A stretch of DNA of 64,000 nt from Spirodela intermedia. Its lineage: Eukaryota; Streptophyta; Magnoliopsida; Alismatales; Araceae. The number at the start of each line of letters is the position of its first letter. Position 1 is the stretch's first letter. The position numbers were made by a program, and so were the translations under genes. Below, in pieces: positions 21,271-34,200 of this stretch. The DNA lies in NCBI GenBank assembly GCA_902729315.2, contig LR746266.1, positions 2,986,759 through 3,050,758 on the forward strand. The letters are read 5' to 3'. The notes below the pieces were generated by a model. It saw nothing but the letters and a program-made list of their open reading frames with translations, had not been told where the DNA came from and made no database searches.

Positions 21271-23247
21271 TCACCATCCTTCCTTCCCTCTATTTTTCTG
21301 TTCATCGCGAGACGAAAGCTTCATCTGAGCACCCATCTCACCCAACATGGACAACACAATCCCCTTCTTATGCACCGGGATTTCCTGCTCCACCACACAT
21401 AAATTCTCAGACTTACCTGGTGATACAGAGCTAACACCGGTTTCTTTGAGCAGCCCTCTTCCAGTCATCAGCATCCTCATCTTCTCCACATCGCCCCATC
21501 TGCCTTCTGCAGCATAGATGTTTGACAGAAGCACATAAGGCCCAACGTCATCGGGGTCAACCTCCATGAGCTTGGCACCCACGGCTTCCCCAAGCCTCAG
21601 ATCAGAGTGAGTCCTACAAGCAGAGAGCAGAGCTCCTAGCAAAGCTGCGCCGTGCTTCCCAGGCAGCTTCTCCAAGAGCTGCTCGGAATCACTCAAGAGA
21701 CCGGCTCGGCCGAGGAGGTCAACCATGCAGCCGTAATGGTCAACCCTCGGCTTGATGTTGTACTTGCGGAGCATCCGGTCAAAGCACCACCACCCTTCCA
21801 AGACCAGCCCGGAATGGGCACATGCAGAGAGCAAGCACACAAAGGTCGTCTCGTTCGGCCTCGGCCCTTCCCTCTCCATCTCCAAAAACAGCTCCACGGC
21901 CTCCTCCCCGCGCCCACGCATTCCATATCCGATGATCATTGAATTCCACGCGACAACGCCCTTCTGCGGGATTTGATCGAACAATTCCTCAGCAGAATCC
22001 ATCTCTCCGCACTTGGAATACATCGTGAGGAGGGAGGTTGAAAGCAGCAGATCGAGCTCAATACGACTGTCAGCTTTCTTGATGTAGGAATGGACCCATT
22101 TGCCTCTGTTGAGGTCGCCGAGATGAGAGGAGGAAGTGAGGACGCTTACCAGGGTGGCTTCGCTGGGTCGGATTCCCATGGCCATCATTCTGTCGAACAA
22201 GCTCAGGCACTCTCTATAATCCTTAGCCCGCACGTAAGCGGCGATAATGGTGTTCCAGGAGATCAGATTCGGGCTCGGCATGGCGTCGAACAGCTCTCTT
22301 GCGTGCACGATAGCGCCCCCCTTTCCATAGCCGAGGAGCATCGAGTTCCAAGAGACTGTGTCTCTCTCCGGCATTTCGTCGAACAGTTTCCTGGATGTCT
22401 CCATGTCGCCAATTCCTGCGTACCCTGCGATCATTACGTTCCAGGTGAATATATCCCTCTCAGGCATTTCGTCGAACAGCTCCCGTGCTCGGCTCGTCAT
22501 CCCCTTCTTCACGTACCCGTCGATGATGGAGTTCCAGGTCACCAGATTGGATCCTGCTCGATAATCGAAGATCTGCTGCGCGGAATCGACGTGACCAAAC
22601 GAGGAATACATGTAGATCAGGGAGTTCCGCACGAAAAGATCCGACTGGAAGCCGAGTTTGATAGCCAGACCGTGAATCTTCGTCCCTTCCGGCACCACTC
22701 CAAGATCCGCGCAGAGCTTTGCCAGAAGCGGGAAGGTGAAGTGATTCGGAAGAACCGATCGGGGAAGCATGTGGGCGGAGTAGAAGCCTAGGCCGCCCCG
22801 CGGATCGCCGGAGCGAGCGTAGACCCGCAGGATATGGTTGCAGATTAGGGCGTCGGGCTCGTTCAGGCGGGAGAAGAGCTCCACAGCACCGGCGATGGAA
22901 GAAGGGGATCCGGAGGAGCAGAGCTTCCCGACGACTCTGCCGGCGGCAAGCGAGTGTTGGAACAGACCGGAGATGAGGAGCTGCGCGAGAACCTGGTCGA
23001 ACGACCTCCCACCGCACGCGCAAGCGTCTATGGCCTGCAACACCGGGTGGCTCAGCCTCAGCACCGGCGGCTCACCGGCGCCGCCGCCCCTCCTTCCTCC
23101 GTGACCTTCACCTTCTTCCTCGCTGTGCCAGATCCTGCTCGGAAATCCTCGGCGAATATTCCGCCGGGTGGCAAGGATGCGGTCGACGAAGACGGAGGCA
23201 GCGCCGCCGGGAAGGCGGCCGGGCGGCGCCGCCGGTGCGACGGCCAT
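21271..23247 (-). CDS. Pentatricopeptide repeat protein, PLS subfamily, E class
   Basis: An intronless 658-codon frame. Residues 1-60 are rich in Ala, Gly and Arg with few acids near the start, as expected of a mitochondrial or plastid targeting peptide. PLS-type repeats run from about 110 to 530, with typical words such as LVTWNSIIDGYVKKG, ARELFDEMPERD, FTWNVMIAGY and VVAWNSMIIGYGMRG. The E domain (about 534-608: LLGALLSACRTHSD ... YVLLSNIYAAEGRW) is intact. After it come about 50 residues resembling a degenerate E+ motif; there is no DYW domain. Family knowledge: such proteins bind organelle transcripts and take part in site-specific C-to-U editing, with the deaminase supplied in trans when DYW is absent. 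I cannot name the ortholog or RNA target. It is strongly GC-rich. It is head-to-head with BTAF1 and tail-to-tail with the HD-ZIP-type gene. Confidence 0.95.
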   Translation of the reverse strand: MAVAPAAPPGRLPGGAASVFVDRILATRRNIRRGFPSRIWHSEEEGEGHGGRRGGGAGEPPVLRLSHPVLQAIDACACGGRSFDQVLAQLLISGLFQHSLAAGRVVGKLCSSGSPSSIAGAVELFSRLNEPDALICNHILRVYARSGDPRGGLGFYSAHMLPRSVLPNHFTFPLLAKLCADLGVVPEGTKIHGLAIKLGFQSDLFVRNSLIYMYSSFGHVDSAQQIFDYRAGSNLVTWNSIIDGYVKKGMTSRARELFDEMPERDIFTWNVMIAGYAGIGDMETSRKLFDEMPERDTVSWNSMLLGYGKGGAIVHARELFDAMPSPNLISWNTIIAAYVRAKDYRECLSLFDRMMAMGIRPSEATLVSVLTSSSHLGDLNRGKWVHSYIKKADSRIELDLLLSTSLLTMYSKCGEMDSAEELFDQIPQKGVVAWNSMIIGYGMRGRGEEAVELFLEMEREGPRPNETTFVCLLSACAHSGLVLEGWWCFDRMLRKYNIKPRVDHYGCMVDLLGRAGLLSDSEQLLEKLPGKHGAALLGALLSACRTHSDLRLGEAVGAKLMEVDPDDVGPYVLLSNIYAAEGRWGDVEKMRMLMTGRGLLKETGVSSVSPGKSENLCVVEQEIPVHKKGIVLSMLGEMGAQMKLSSRDEQKNRGKEGW

Positions 23248-23749
23248 TTGGCCGGAGGGCGGAGGCGGTCGAACTCCCCGTCGCCGGAGACGAGACAGGC
23301 GTCCCCTATGGGAATCCTAAGAATCTGAAATCAACGGCCCTAATCTCAAAATCCACCAGCTTCCTATTTTTTATTATAAATTTAAATACCCATTTGACCA
23401 ACAATTATTAATATTGACTATTTCACAATCGACTAATTATTTATTAAAATATAAAATACATTATTAATGCTCTCATTGGAGTTCAAAACTTATGCTGAAT
23501 TTCTTGGAAAATTGGTCAGTTAATAAAATAATTTTCAAAAATAAATAAATAAAATATCATCTATTCACCTATAAAAAAAAGTTAAATCAAAAAGAGCGAA
23601 AAATGAGATGATTAATGTTCTCTTTGGAGGGCACAATTTGTTAGATTGTTTAATTTATTAACTAAAAAGTGATTAAATAACGAGATAGTTACTAATATTG
23701 ATAATCTGACACATTATTAATGAGACAGGCCACTTAGAACACTAATATT

Positions 23750-23786
<37 letters not shown>

Positions 23787-24237
23787 CTTACCATTATTAT
23801 GAATTCGTACGCGGCTGGCTGGACCACTTTGATCGGAGGAAGAATTGACTGTTTTAAAGCGAACTTAAAGAGTAATTTTCCCGTCTGAGATATTAGTGAT
23901 TTGGGTCTGTCTCTCTCTGATGCGCACTATTTCGTGCGTGACAAAATGTAGAATGTGAATTGTTTTACACGTGTCAACGAGGGTCCCCGCAGGAAACCGT
24001 GGCTGCCGGGAGGGCCGAGGAGAAGAACCCAACGGCTGTGATATTTCCACGATGGTTCCCGATGTCATCCGTCGGATCACGAGCGCACGTGTGGACCCGG
24101 ACACCGCTCGTGCCACTGGTACGCTTCGCGGCCTGGGTTGTAGCGGCCACCTCCCCCCACCTCCCCCCACGTCTCCACCGCCTCTCTCTCTCTCTCCCCC
24201 TTCCCTCCGACTTTCTATATATTCAACCTGAGTGACG
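23248..24237. promoter_or_regulatory. Divergent promoter region between PPR gene and BTAF1
   Basis: About 1 kb separates the PPR start codon (23247, minus) from the inferred BTAF1 leader. It contains a (GA)n tract at 23753-23780, two CACGTG cores (23968-23973 in ACACGTGTCA; 24086-24091 in GCACGTGTGG), a CT-rich block near 24180-24200, and a TATATAT box at 24216-24222 placed for BTAF1 transcription. CACGTG is the G-box/ABRE core for bZIP and bHLH factors. No clear TATA was assigned to the PPR gene. Confidence 0.6.
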
Positions 24238-25216
24238 GGCAATCCCTTTCTTTTCTCCTTCAACCTCGCCGTCGCCGCCGACGTGGGTCGTCTTCGCGGT
24301 CATCCTCTTCGGCCATTCCCATCTCGTGCGCGGAGGTTTTGAAGTTTTATCGTGCGTCCTTCTCCTAGGAGAGGCAGGGTGGAGATTTGGCCCCCCTGGA
24401 GAAACAGCGGGGCTAGATCTTATTATTTAATGATCACGGTATGGGCTCTTTTCTGTTTCGTTTTTTCTCCATGTGGTGCTTTTTTTGTGATTGTGCGTTA
24501 TCCTCTGCGTTGCCAATAGTAATTGTGTCATTAAATTTGTTTTTGAAGTTTTTAAAATCGTGGTAGATCTTCTTCGAGCTCTTTTTTTTTTTTAACTTGA
24601 CCGGGGAGAATCCTGTTCTTTTTCTCGGTGTAGAATATCGCGCAAAGTGGTGATTGTTTTGGTTCTATTGAAGCAGGTAATGCCAACCATTGCTGATGGG
24701 TCTTCTTTCCCCGCTCATGTGGAGGAGAGTTGTCACTTGAGGTGAAGAAGTGGAGTGATGCTTACGTTATGTGCCTTCTGTGGGCAAAAAATAAGTTACA
24801 GTGATTGTGCGAGGCGTATCTAGATAGGTTCCCAGTGTCCTTTTGTTAAAAACCTTCCAATTTTTGATTTTTATAGGTATTTGCGGTGAAAATTAATGAA
24901 CATTTGTCTATTAAATGCTGTTTCTGCAATGCGTACGGTATAGTCCTTGAGTGAATATCACTTTCCCAAAGCGTCGATCCAATTTTATGCTTCTTTCTAG
25001 TACTTTGGACTACATATGCTACTGTGAGCTGAATGAAACATTATCCTTTCTGTTTGCAGAGTGCTGGTGCAGTGTGCTTGCGATTAGTTCTGGGATACTT
25101 CCAGACGAGCCAGAGATCATCTGATGTTAGAAGATCGATATTTGCTATTTCTAAACTATGAGCTGAATGGTCTCATCGCTGTATCGAATGAGAGAGGCTA
25201 ATCTTATATTTGTCTT
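24238..25216 (+). other. BTAF1 5' leader with probable leader intron and upstream ORFs
   Basis: A plausible leader intron runs from ATCACG|GTATGG (24438) to TTTGCAG| (25060). The second leader exon, 25061-25216, carries several upstream ATGs. One 25-codon ORF (25124-25201) stops 15 nt before the main ATG. A minimal ORF (ATG AGC TGA) starts near 25159. A third ORF, starting at 25167, overlaps the main start out of frame. Splicing here is inferred from consensus sites only. Confidence 0.5.
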
Positions 25217-28200
25217 ATGGCCCAACATTCATCTCGTCTTCAGCGTTTGCTTACCCTGCTTGATAGTATCCTTCAATTTTTTGTTCATGCGTGTGTTTGT
25301 TGCTTCTTATTTAGTTTTAGTATACAAGTCACTACATCATATAACATGCATCTAGTTCCGAGCTGATGCTAGCCAATTTTAGTCTTTTATTAGACAAAGA
25401 ATCCAGATATTCTCTGCCGGCCCCATTGGAGAATTAGGAGCTTGCCTGCACATCCACCTTCACAATATGTGTAACTTTGGATGTTGCATCAGAGACCTTA
25501 CTTCCAGACTCGGGATCTCCTAGATAACAAACTTGTGGCTGCTGGACTTTTTCGAGTACATTGTAAATGGGTCATTTGTGCTACTATCTACCTCAATTGC
25601 TTGTGATGCTTTTCCGGAAATGTTTCTTTGACAAATACTAGCTGGTTCAACTCAAGCAACAAGATTTGCTGCAGCGCGACAGATTGGGGAAATTGCAAAG
25701 TCACATCCTGTAGAACTATACTCCCTCTTGAATAAGGTTCGTTTAAGTCTGCATCATTCTTTATGGAGAGTCTATTTTTATTTTTTTCCGCAAATTTCTC
25801 ATTTTCTTAGTTTCTTTTTCATATTATTCGTGTCCTCTTATAATGATTAGTTTCCCCATCTGAAGCGGCGTTAATTTATTAGATACTTCGTTATCATGAA
25901 CTTTGTTCATGATAATGAAGTACATTTCATACGTAACTTTGTTGCATTATATAAAGGGGGTGAAGTACATTTCATCTTCATTCTACTTGCAACGAATATA
26001 TTAGAAACCATGGAGATTCAAGAATTCTCCAAGTACATGAACATTATATGAGCCTTTTTGTGCATCTCCACAAAAGCAAGCCCATTCAGGCTGTAGCAAT
26101 GGGGGATCCTGTGTTTCTCTCATATACTTTGGCAACGTCTATGGAATCTAATTCATGATTGAACCTTGGGGTTGTCTTTGACTGATTCTTAGAGTTTTGC
26201 CCTGCTAATCCCTCAGATCTATCTATCTGACTTTTTCTTTGTCATGCCAGTTTCCTGGGGTATAACTTGTATTCAGAATTATGTCTAGGACTGGTTAGGA
26301 AAAGTATGTGGATCCCATTGTTTCAACTGCTTTGTCAGACCAGATAGGCTAATATCTGCATTATGTGGATCCCATTTTTTCTTACGACTTTCATCCCAAT
26401 TGTATTATTTCACTTGGGAGATCTGATGATGTTATTGATGTCAAATGAGTTGGGGATGCAAAACCTCTATAATGACTTGAGCTGCTGCTCTATACGTGTT
26501 TATTTTAGTATATAGCCAAATGATTAATGATTTAATAATTCTTTACGTCTATCAGTTAATTGAGTGAAATTTTCTTGTTGTTTTGATAACAGAGCTTTCT
26601 AATTTTTGTTTTACTTATTTGTTAGTTTTCTCTTTTATTTAGCTTTTGAATTATTCTCAAGGGTTCATGGATTTCAGGTTTCACCATATCTTCGTAGCCG
26701 GAACTGGGACACTAGGGTTGCTGCTGCACATGCAATTGGGGCCATTGCAGAAAGTGTCAAACATGCATCTCTGGCAGAACTCTTTTCTCTCATGGAAGAT
26801 GAGATGTCGGCATCTGGATTGTCTGATAGCGCTAAAGATATTGCAACAGCTTGTTCAAATTTTCATCCTAATGTTGTAGCGGGGCTCTCATTTAGAAGGT
26901 CAAATTTTGATTTCTGCATCAATTATCTGCTTTCCTTTCTGAAGTCTATCATCTGGCTACAACTTCAATTTCTGTTTATTCTTGATAACTTATCCTAATA
27001 TTATACACAATGGACAGCAATCCATGGCATTGTATGTTTCAGCTTGGAATTTATCAAGAAGACTTTAGCATGATCCGAATGTTGATTTCTTTAATAACTG
27101 TGAGGGTTTGACATTAGTTGCCTAGGATACCTGGGATTCCTCTGCCCTTTGTAAACATATAGATAAAATAAAAAGAAAAACAGGGCAAACAAAGAATAAA
27201 TTGTCAAGGAAGACAACATTTAAATCAAAGGGGAACGAGAGAAGCATGATCGAATTGAAATGGATTATGAGTGATATTAAATCCTGGAACCTGGAACTTA
27301 ATGCTTATACAAATTACAATTCACACCAAGCTGATTGCCAAACTGACTGGGAAAATGTTGTTGACAGAAGTCGATAGTTTTCCGAATCAGGTTTCATGGA
27401 ACACGAGATATGCAAGGCCTCTTGTAACTTAGCTATAAAATTATTTTGCGTATCATTTCCCTTCTTGATTTTTGTAATCTATTGTACTTAAGCATTGCGA
27501 TTTCAGCTTTTGTCTTGCTAAAGTTAACTTTTGTTTTCTTTAATAGCTTTGACATCCACAAGGTTTTGGATTTTGGTTCTCTGCTGGTGGCATCAGGAGG
27601 GCAGGTGTGCTTTTTTCTTGTGCATTCCCTTACTTCTGTCATGAATGGATACTGAATTAGCATTTTCTTGGATTGGGGTTGGGTATACATTTGTACTTCA
27701 GTTGGAGAGTGTCACAGAAGCTAATGTTTGTTATCCTGAAGAGAAAATAAGAAAACATGTTCTCCCTGGTACACTTATTATCACCAGGGGATAGGTCAGA
27801 GAAATCAGAAAAAGAAAAATAAAAACTACAAATCCAACAATCTCAGAATGGTTGAACCACCTACTTTTTCTTACATGAAGACTTCACCCACTCATTCAGC
27901 TTGTCGCTAGCAAATCTATCAAAGCAGAATGGTCGAAGCAGAACATATTTGTAAGAAACGCAAAAGACAGAAGAGCTGCACCTCAGACGGCCTGAAAGGG
28001 TAATAGGTTTAAGACTGAAATAAAGGCGTCTACTTGACCTATTATGCCTAAAACACTTCTTTTCGTCGTTTTATTGACAGATTCCTTTTACCTATCTCAT
28101 TCTCTAGTATGCTTTGTTGTCAGATCCTACTACCTATGGGACATGTAATTACTTTTGTGTCTAAATATTGAGCCATGCAACCTACACAAATTGGTTCCTT

Positions 28201-31200
28201 TCAACATAAAATATTGTTTTCCTCTGTTTTTCTCTCCTTGTAGATTCAATGAATCCCTTGTGGATTCAAGGGACCCTTGTTTTCGATCCTTGAGGATTCA
28301 CAGATTTCGAATCTCATTCGATGTAAATTCGAGGTCCAATTTATTCCCAGTTGTCCTATGTCACCTACATAAATGCCTCATGGGATGAAGTCTTTTCCCC
28401 ACAAAAATGGATTAATTCCTCCTCGTTAAGTGTCCTAGGGAGTAGCATACTAAAAGAGCCTCCCAATTTGGCATGCCATTCCCCTTGTCCAATTACGGTT
28501 TCAATTCAACTGAAGCCCATTGAAAGTGCTTAGATGCTTCATTCGAAGGCCTAATTTTAGCTTTACCAAGTGGCATAAAAACTGAGAAAAAGAACTTCCG
28601 AAGATAAAATGTTTCAAAATTTCTTCATCCTCAGTAGACAAAAAAGGACGTTATGGATTATGGCCTTGAAAGGAGGCAAAGTTTCTTCTCATCCCAAAAG
28701 CACCTTTACGGTTGATTTTTTTCATCATTTGTTGTAAAAAATTTCTGATCCGCTTGCTAACTCACTCTAGCCTGTGGGACATCCTTCCAAATTTTTGTGA
28801 TAACACCCATGCTATGCAGTATCAAATCCCAACTTCTGCTTATCACCTCAGTAAGGAAGACAAAAAAGTAGATATAGAGAAATCCTTTGTCGATGTCTTC
28901 AATGCAGAAAGTAAATTCAATTTTTTTCTCATTGATCGGATCTGTAAGTCTGGTATAAGAGATTCATGCTTGGGTTCAACCTATGTGTCTGTCATCACAA
29001 TTCCTCTTGGAAGAAATGATCTGATTTACACTATCATTATGTTTTCTAAAAATTCAGCATGAGAATTGGGCCTCTTTTTTTTTGGGATATTTCATCATGT
29101 GAGTAGCCTCATGTGCCACTAGAAAACCTTTTTGAATCTGGTGCCCTTTAATGAATGCATTTTATTTCCCTCCGATCGACTCTGTTTACATCCATGTTTA
29201 CTTGGTGGTCAGTATACACGTCATGCTGTTGTACACACCATTCAATAAGCTAATGGGAAAAAGTCTTTTAAACTATTTGCATCATATTTTGTCAGTTTTG
29301 GCACCAAGAATGCTTTCTTTAGGCCGGCCCCTAAGATGAGTGTTTCCTTCTTGGAACTTCATAGTTTGTATCATAAAAACTTATTTATTACCAGGTCTTC
29401 AGAAACGGGCAGATCAGCTAAGATCCAGCCGTAGTTGGGGAGTTTCACATTCGAGAGGCTTGGATTGGAAATGCATGAGAGATCCTTGTCACTTAAGCTC
29501 ACCATCTGAGATGAATTATATTTCTTGATGCCAATAACGAAAATGTTCCTTTAACAACGTTTGGAGAAAGTTGAAATCCTCTCTTTCTTGTTATCTGCTT
29601 CAGGGGCTGGTGATTGTTGCAATCATAATCAACATTATCTCATTATTCTGGGTCACTTTGCTTCCCTGATATTCTTTTCGTATTGGTTCATTCCCCTCGC
29701 TTCTTACCTTTAATACTGGTGTATTATCCCTGAAGGAATATGATGTAGCGGTTGATAATAGCAAGACACCAGCAGAGAAACTGGCTCGACAGAAGCAGAA
29801 CCTTCGTCATCGTTTAGGTTGTTTGATAAATTTCATCTTATGCTTTTGAAATTGGTTATAACTTTGACTATTTGTAAGGCTTCTTTTAACCTAATTTTTT
29901 TCACTATTTGTATAGCTTCCATTTGAATTTCCCAATCTATAATAGTGGTCATACGTCTAGTTGATAATAGCAAAAACGAGATTGGAATTCAATATATTTC
30001 TTTGATGACCTCGGACCTCATATTCCTTTGATTTTGGCTGCAGTTCATGTTTGAGGGTTGACTGAGAAGATTTCCCCCGGTTCTGATTTCACATTTCTCT
30101 CAATAGATTGTTGTTAATAAGTTGGAAGAGTACTAGACGGAGTTCATAGGAGTAGAAATGGGGATTGAACTGGGTGCGAACGGATCTGAAATGAATTGGG
30201 TGTTCTGGTCCATTTACTTAGAATGAGCTTGAGTAGCCTCTGTTTTGGGTGGTTGCCAAAATTCTCCAAATTGTATAATATGTTTCAGATTGTGGACATT
30301 ATGACAGATAGCCTAGATTTCTGACAGTCTTCTGATGAAAACTAAGGATGATAATATTAAAAGATGTCTAGAGGGGATAGCTACACTAGCCCAGTGGCCA
30401 TACGAGTCTGGACATATGACAGCATCATGACAACAAGAAGAATGGGGACAGAAAACCTTAGAAGAAGGCAAGCAGTGACGTAGGGGATCAAACAACATGA
30501 AGATGTTTAATCATGGACAAAGGCTGTCAGTTGAGCTACATTATAGTGTCAGATCGTATGTGTGAAGGTACATGTATCGTTGATTGTACATGGAGAACCT
30601 AGATCCCAGTATATCCTGATTCCATTTATTCTGCACGGAGAAATTCACCTTCCGCCCCATCAATTTTTTGATATACGGTCTTTAGATATTGCTCATCTTT
30701 ATTCATTGCCAACCTTTCTTTAATGCATCCTTGAGTTTGAAGTACAGTTTTTAAAATTTGTCTTAGGAGAAGATGAAACTACCTTTTTATTCATTTTGTA
30801 ACTACAGCTAGAGCCATAAACTTTTAATTTTTTGGCTTCTTTCACAAGTTCCTCTAGCTTACTGGGTCTTATTTTTCATGAGAGCTGCTCCAATTTTTAG
30901 CGGACTTGGAGGTTTTCACATGATTGATGGGATACCCAAAATGTTGAAAATTGTTTGGAAATATTGTTTTATTGCTTTTATATGTCTTTTTTGGTAAATA
31001 CCTATTTCCCTCAGAATGTTTGATTATGAAAAAATTTGGCATGTAGCTAATGACATTTCGAAATTATTTCTTGCTCTGTGTTATTTTGTTTGTTTTGGAT
31101 TCGAATTTATTCGTCTTTCATATCATTGATGGTATATAAAATCAACATTGATATTACGATTTCCAGTTAGAGCTCAAAATCCATCATATATCTCATTGGC

Positions 31201-34200
31201 CAATTTAGGGTAATTGTCTTTATCAGTGTGATCTCATTTTTCTATCTGCTGAATCTATTCTTATGCAGGTTTAGATGTCTGTGAGCAATTTATGGATGTG
31301 AGTGATATGATAAAAGATGAAGATCTTCTTGTGCAGAAAATCCATGCTCAAGGAAATGGATTGAGTCATGGATATCGTGCATCCTCATCAGGACAAAGTA
31401 TCCAACAACTTGTTGCAAATATGGTTCCTAGCTTTCGCCCTAGGAAATTAAGTGCAAGAGAGCTGAATCTTCTGAAAAGAAAAGCAAAAATAAATGCCAA
31501 GGACCAACCGAAGGATCGGTGTGAAGACGATGAGCCCGAGATGTCCCCTCTTTATAAACCGGTGACCCCCAAGAGTGACTATCCAACACCATCAGGTGCC
31601 AGTAAGGTATTTGCAATCAATCTCTGCACATTTTTCTAAAACATTCCATGATATACTTGATTTATCATATGTATTTCTCTTGTGCTCTGTGGAACTTCAT
31701 TTCTTCAAAAATCATGTCTCATAACAATAATTCAAATTGTTCCATCAATTGGAAAGATAATAGCTTTTTTGCAATCACTTTTTATTTAGTTCTATGAGCA
31801 TTTTCATAAAAGCAAAAGTTAGAAAGGTTCCGAATCGTAATCATGCACAAGCCTTGGGAGATAATATTTTTAACTATAACAAAGATGGAGTTTAATAAAG
31901 CTGGTATGAAACTAGCGATATAGAGAATGTTATTGAGAATCAACGATTTCCTAGAAAATATTTTTGTCCCTGAAGGATTGCTTAAAGTGGATAGTAAGGC
32001 AGTGGATTGAATCTTCTCGAGAAAAGTGGTTGTGCAAGTATTTCCATATAATTCTCTTTGAAACACTGTATAACGAATCTGAAAACCTGGAATATTTTCA
32101 GTTTAGAAGTTTATTGGTAATATTGGGACATCTTTCCGAAAATTTCTGCACAAGATCTTGATGTCCTGAAGGATCCTGTGTTGAGTGGATGATTACGCGA
32201 TAACACCACAGTACCTAGCATTTCTGTAATAATAGTTGGACCAAATAGTGCCATATTATCAAATTATGATGAAGAAATGGTTGATATTAGGAAAAAAAAG
32301 TTTTCTGAACATGACTTAAAAATATGAGTGATCAGTGGTGGTGATCAGTTGGAAAAGATGTGATTCACTATACGGTTGTCCTGCATTATGCATCTTGTTT
32401 GTATCTGTATCTTTCGCTTGTTATAGGTGAGTCAGGGAGCACATATTGCCATCAAATTTTGGATCTGCTAGGCTCCTCTCTGTTTTGTTTAGATTTCGTA
32501 AAGTCAATTGGTTCCAAGAAAAAGCAACCACTGTTTCTGAAAATATAAGAAACGAGAAGTAAAATCTATTTTAAACACATTTATGTATTTTTTTTTGAAA
32601 AAGATGAAACAACATAAAATTACAATGCTTTTCACCAAATTCACCTCCATGTTTTATCATCTCTTCACTATATCTCGTTCAGCAGTTCTGTTGGTTGGTG
32701 TCCTTGATGAATATAAGTACATAGAGGGAAGGTGGAAGTAATTATTTTTATTTCTTCTTTTTTCGGTGGATATCATAGTTGCTGACCTGTTCTGTAAGGT
32801 TTTGGACCTCCCAGGCTCTGATCTGCATGGGACATCATATCTCATTTCTGTGTGGTCAGATTACTAATGATTATGGTTGATTTGTTGTCGAATTGGCCTC
32901 GCTGAAATGCGAGTTGTGCTGTATCAGTCTTAAACGACTTGCCATGTCCAGAAAAGGATGAATTGGAAAGCAGTGCTCCTTTCCATATGTGGTTGTCAAT
33001 TCCAAGGGTTGCTGAGAGGGTAACACAGGATGAGAAACGTCTTCTTGAAGAGAAGAGGGGAAGAAGAGAAGGTGCTACGAGCATTTCAATTGCTGTATTT
33101 GACACCAAAGCCTCTTCGTGTTGCCACTGAGTTTCTTCTTGGTGAAGATGCACAAAGAGAAATAAGTGCTACTGCCACGAAAAGCTGGAAATCAGGCCAC
33201 CATTTTCTGATCATCCATTTGGAGCGGACTTTTGCGAATGATAACATCAATAGAAGATTGTTTCCTGTTTTCTATCATCTTCTAACCGACCTCCCTGCTC
33301 TATTCAAGATTTATGAGCCATTATTGCATATTATATCAATAGGATCTGATCCCAATTTTGTTCGGTTTGAATCTGCCAGATTTACTGATTCAAGGGTCCT
33401 AAATCACCACGAAATAGAAGTGAAAGAGGATTTTTTTGACAAAGAAAATGTTCTTGGACATGTTTCATGGTCAGGTCTTTTTGAAAAGGCCTTATTGCTT
33501 TGTTATTCTTGTCTCCTCCTCCAGGACCAGTTGTCATTTCATTCTTGAATGTCAGTGAGGTTGTGTAGGGAATAAAAAGAAGCCCTCACCACAACCAGGT
33601 GGCTAAGAGTGGGTGACCATGGCAGACTGCCACAACAGGGATGAAGCAGCTGTTGGTGGTTCTCTGTTTTTTCTTTCCGTCTTCATTCTTTCGTTGTGCA
33701 CTCACCTTCGTGAACTTTCTCCCTACATGTCTTTCAATAGTTGGAATGCAATACAGAAAGAAGAAGTGAAGTGAAAAGAAAAGCAGATAGGTGTGTGAAG
33801 AAATAAATTGAACAAAACAGACAGAAATGCCTTTTGAACGCAAAAAATAAAACTAGGAAATAGCTCACAGTTTTTGTTGGACACCTATCCTGGTTTTGAA
33901 GTTTCTCTTTGTTCATTTATGTCCATTGCTTGATGAACATTTACTGAGTCAATCACTTTATTTTATGTTTCTTGTTATTCTGTTAGTGTTTCTCTCATAT
34001 CAGCAAAGAGATTTACTGATATTGTTCACAAACAGGGCTTCATAGATGTATCTGTTGATGAAACCCGTCCAGAGCTTGATGGGACTGGAGGATGGCCTTT
34101 TCGTCATTTTGTTGAGCAGCTTATTCATGATATGTTCGATCCCAGTAAGTTTTGTATTGTGTTCCGTAATTTCAATGATTTCCGTGCTTTGACCATCTAA

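Noticed and set aside
22090-22791. 233-codon plus-strand frame
   Set aside because: It is antisense to the PPR gene, whose repeats and E domain are unmistakable. Long antisense frames are expected from its high GC content.
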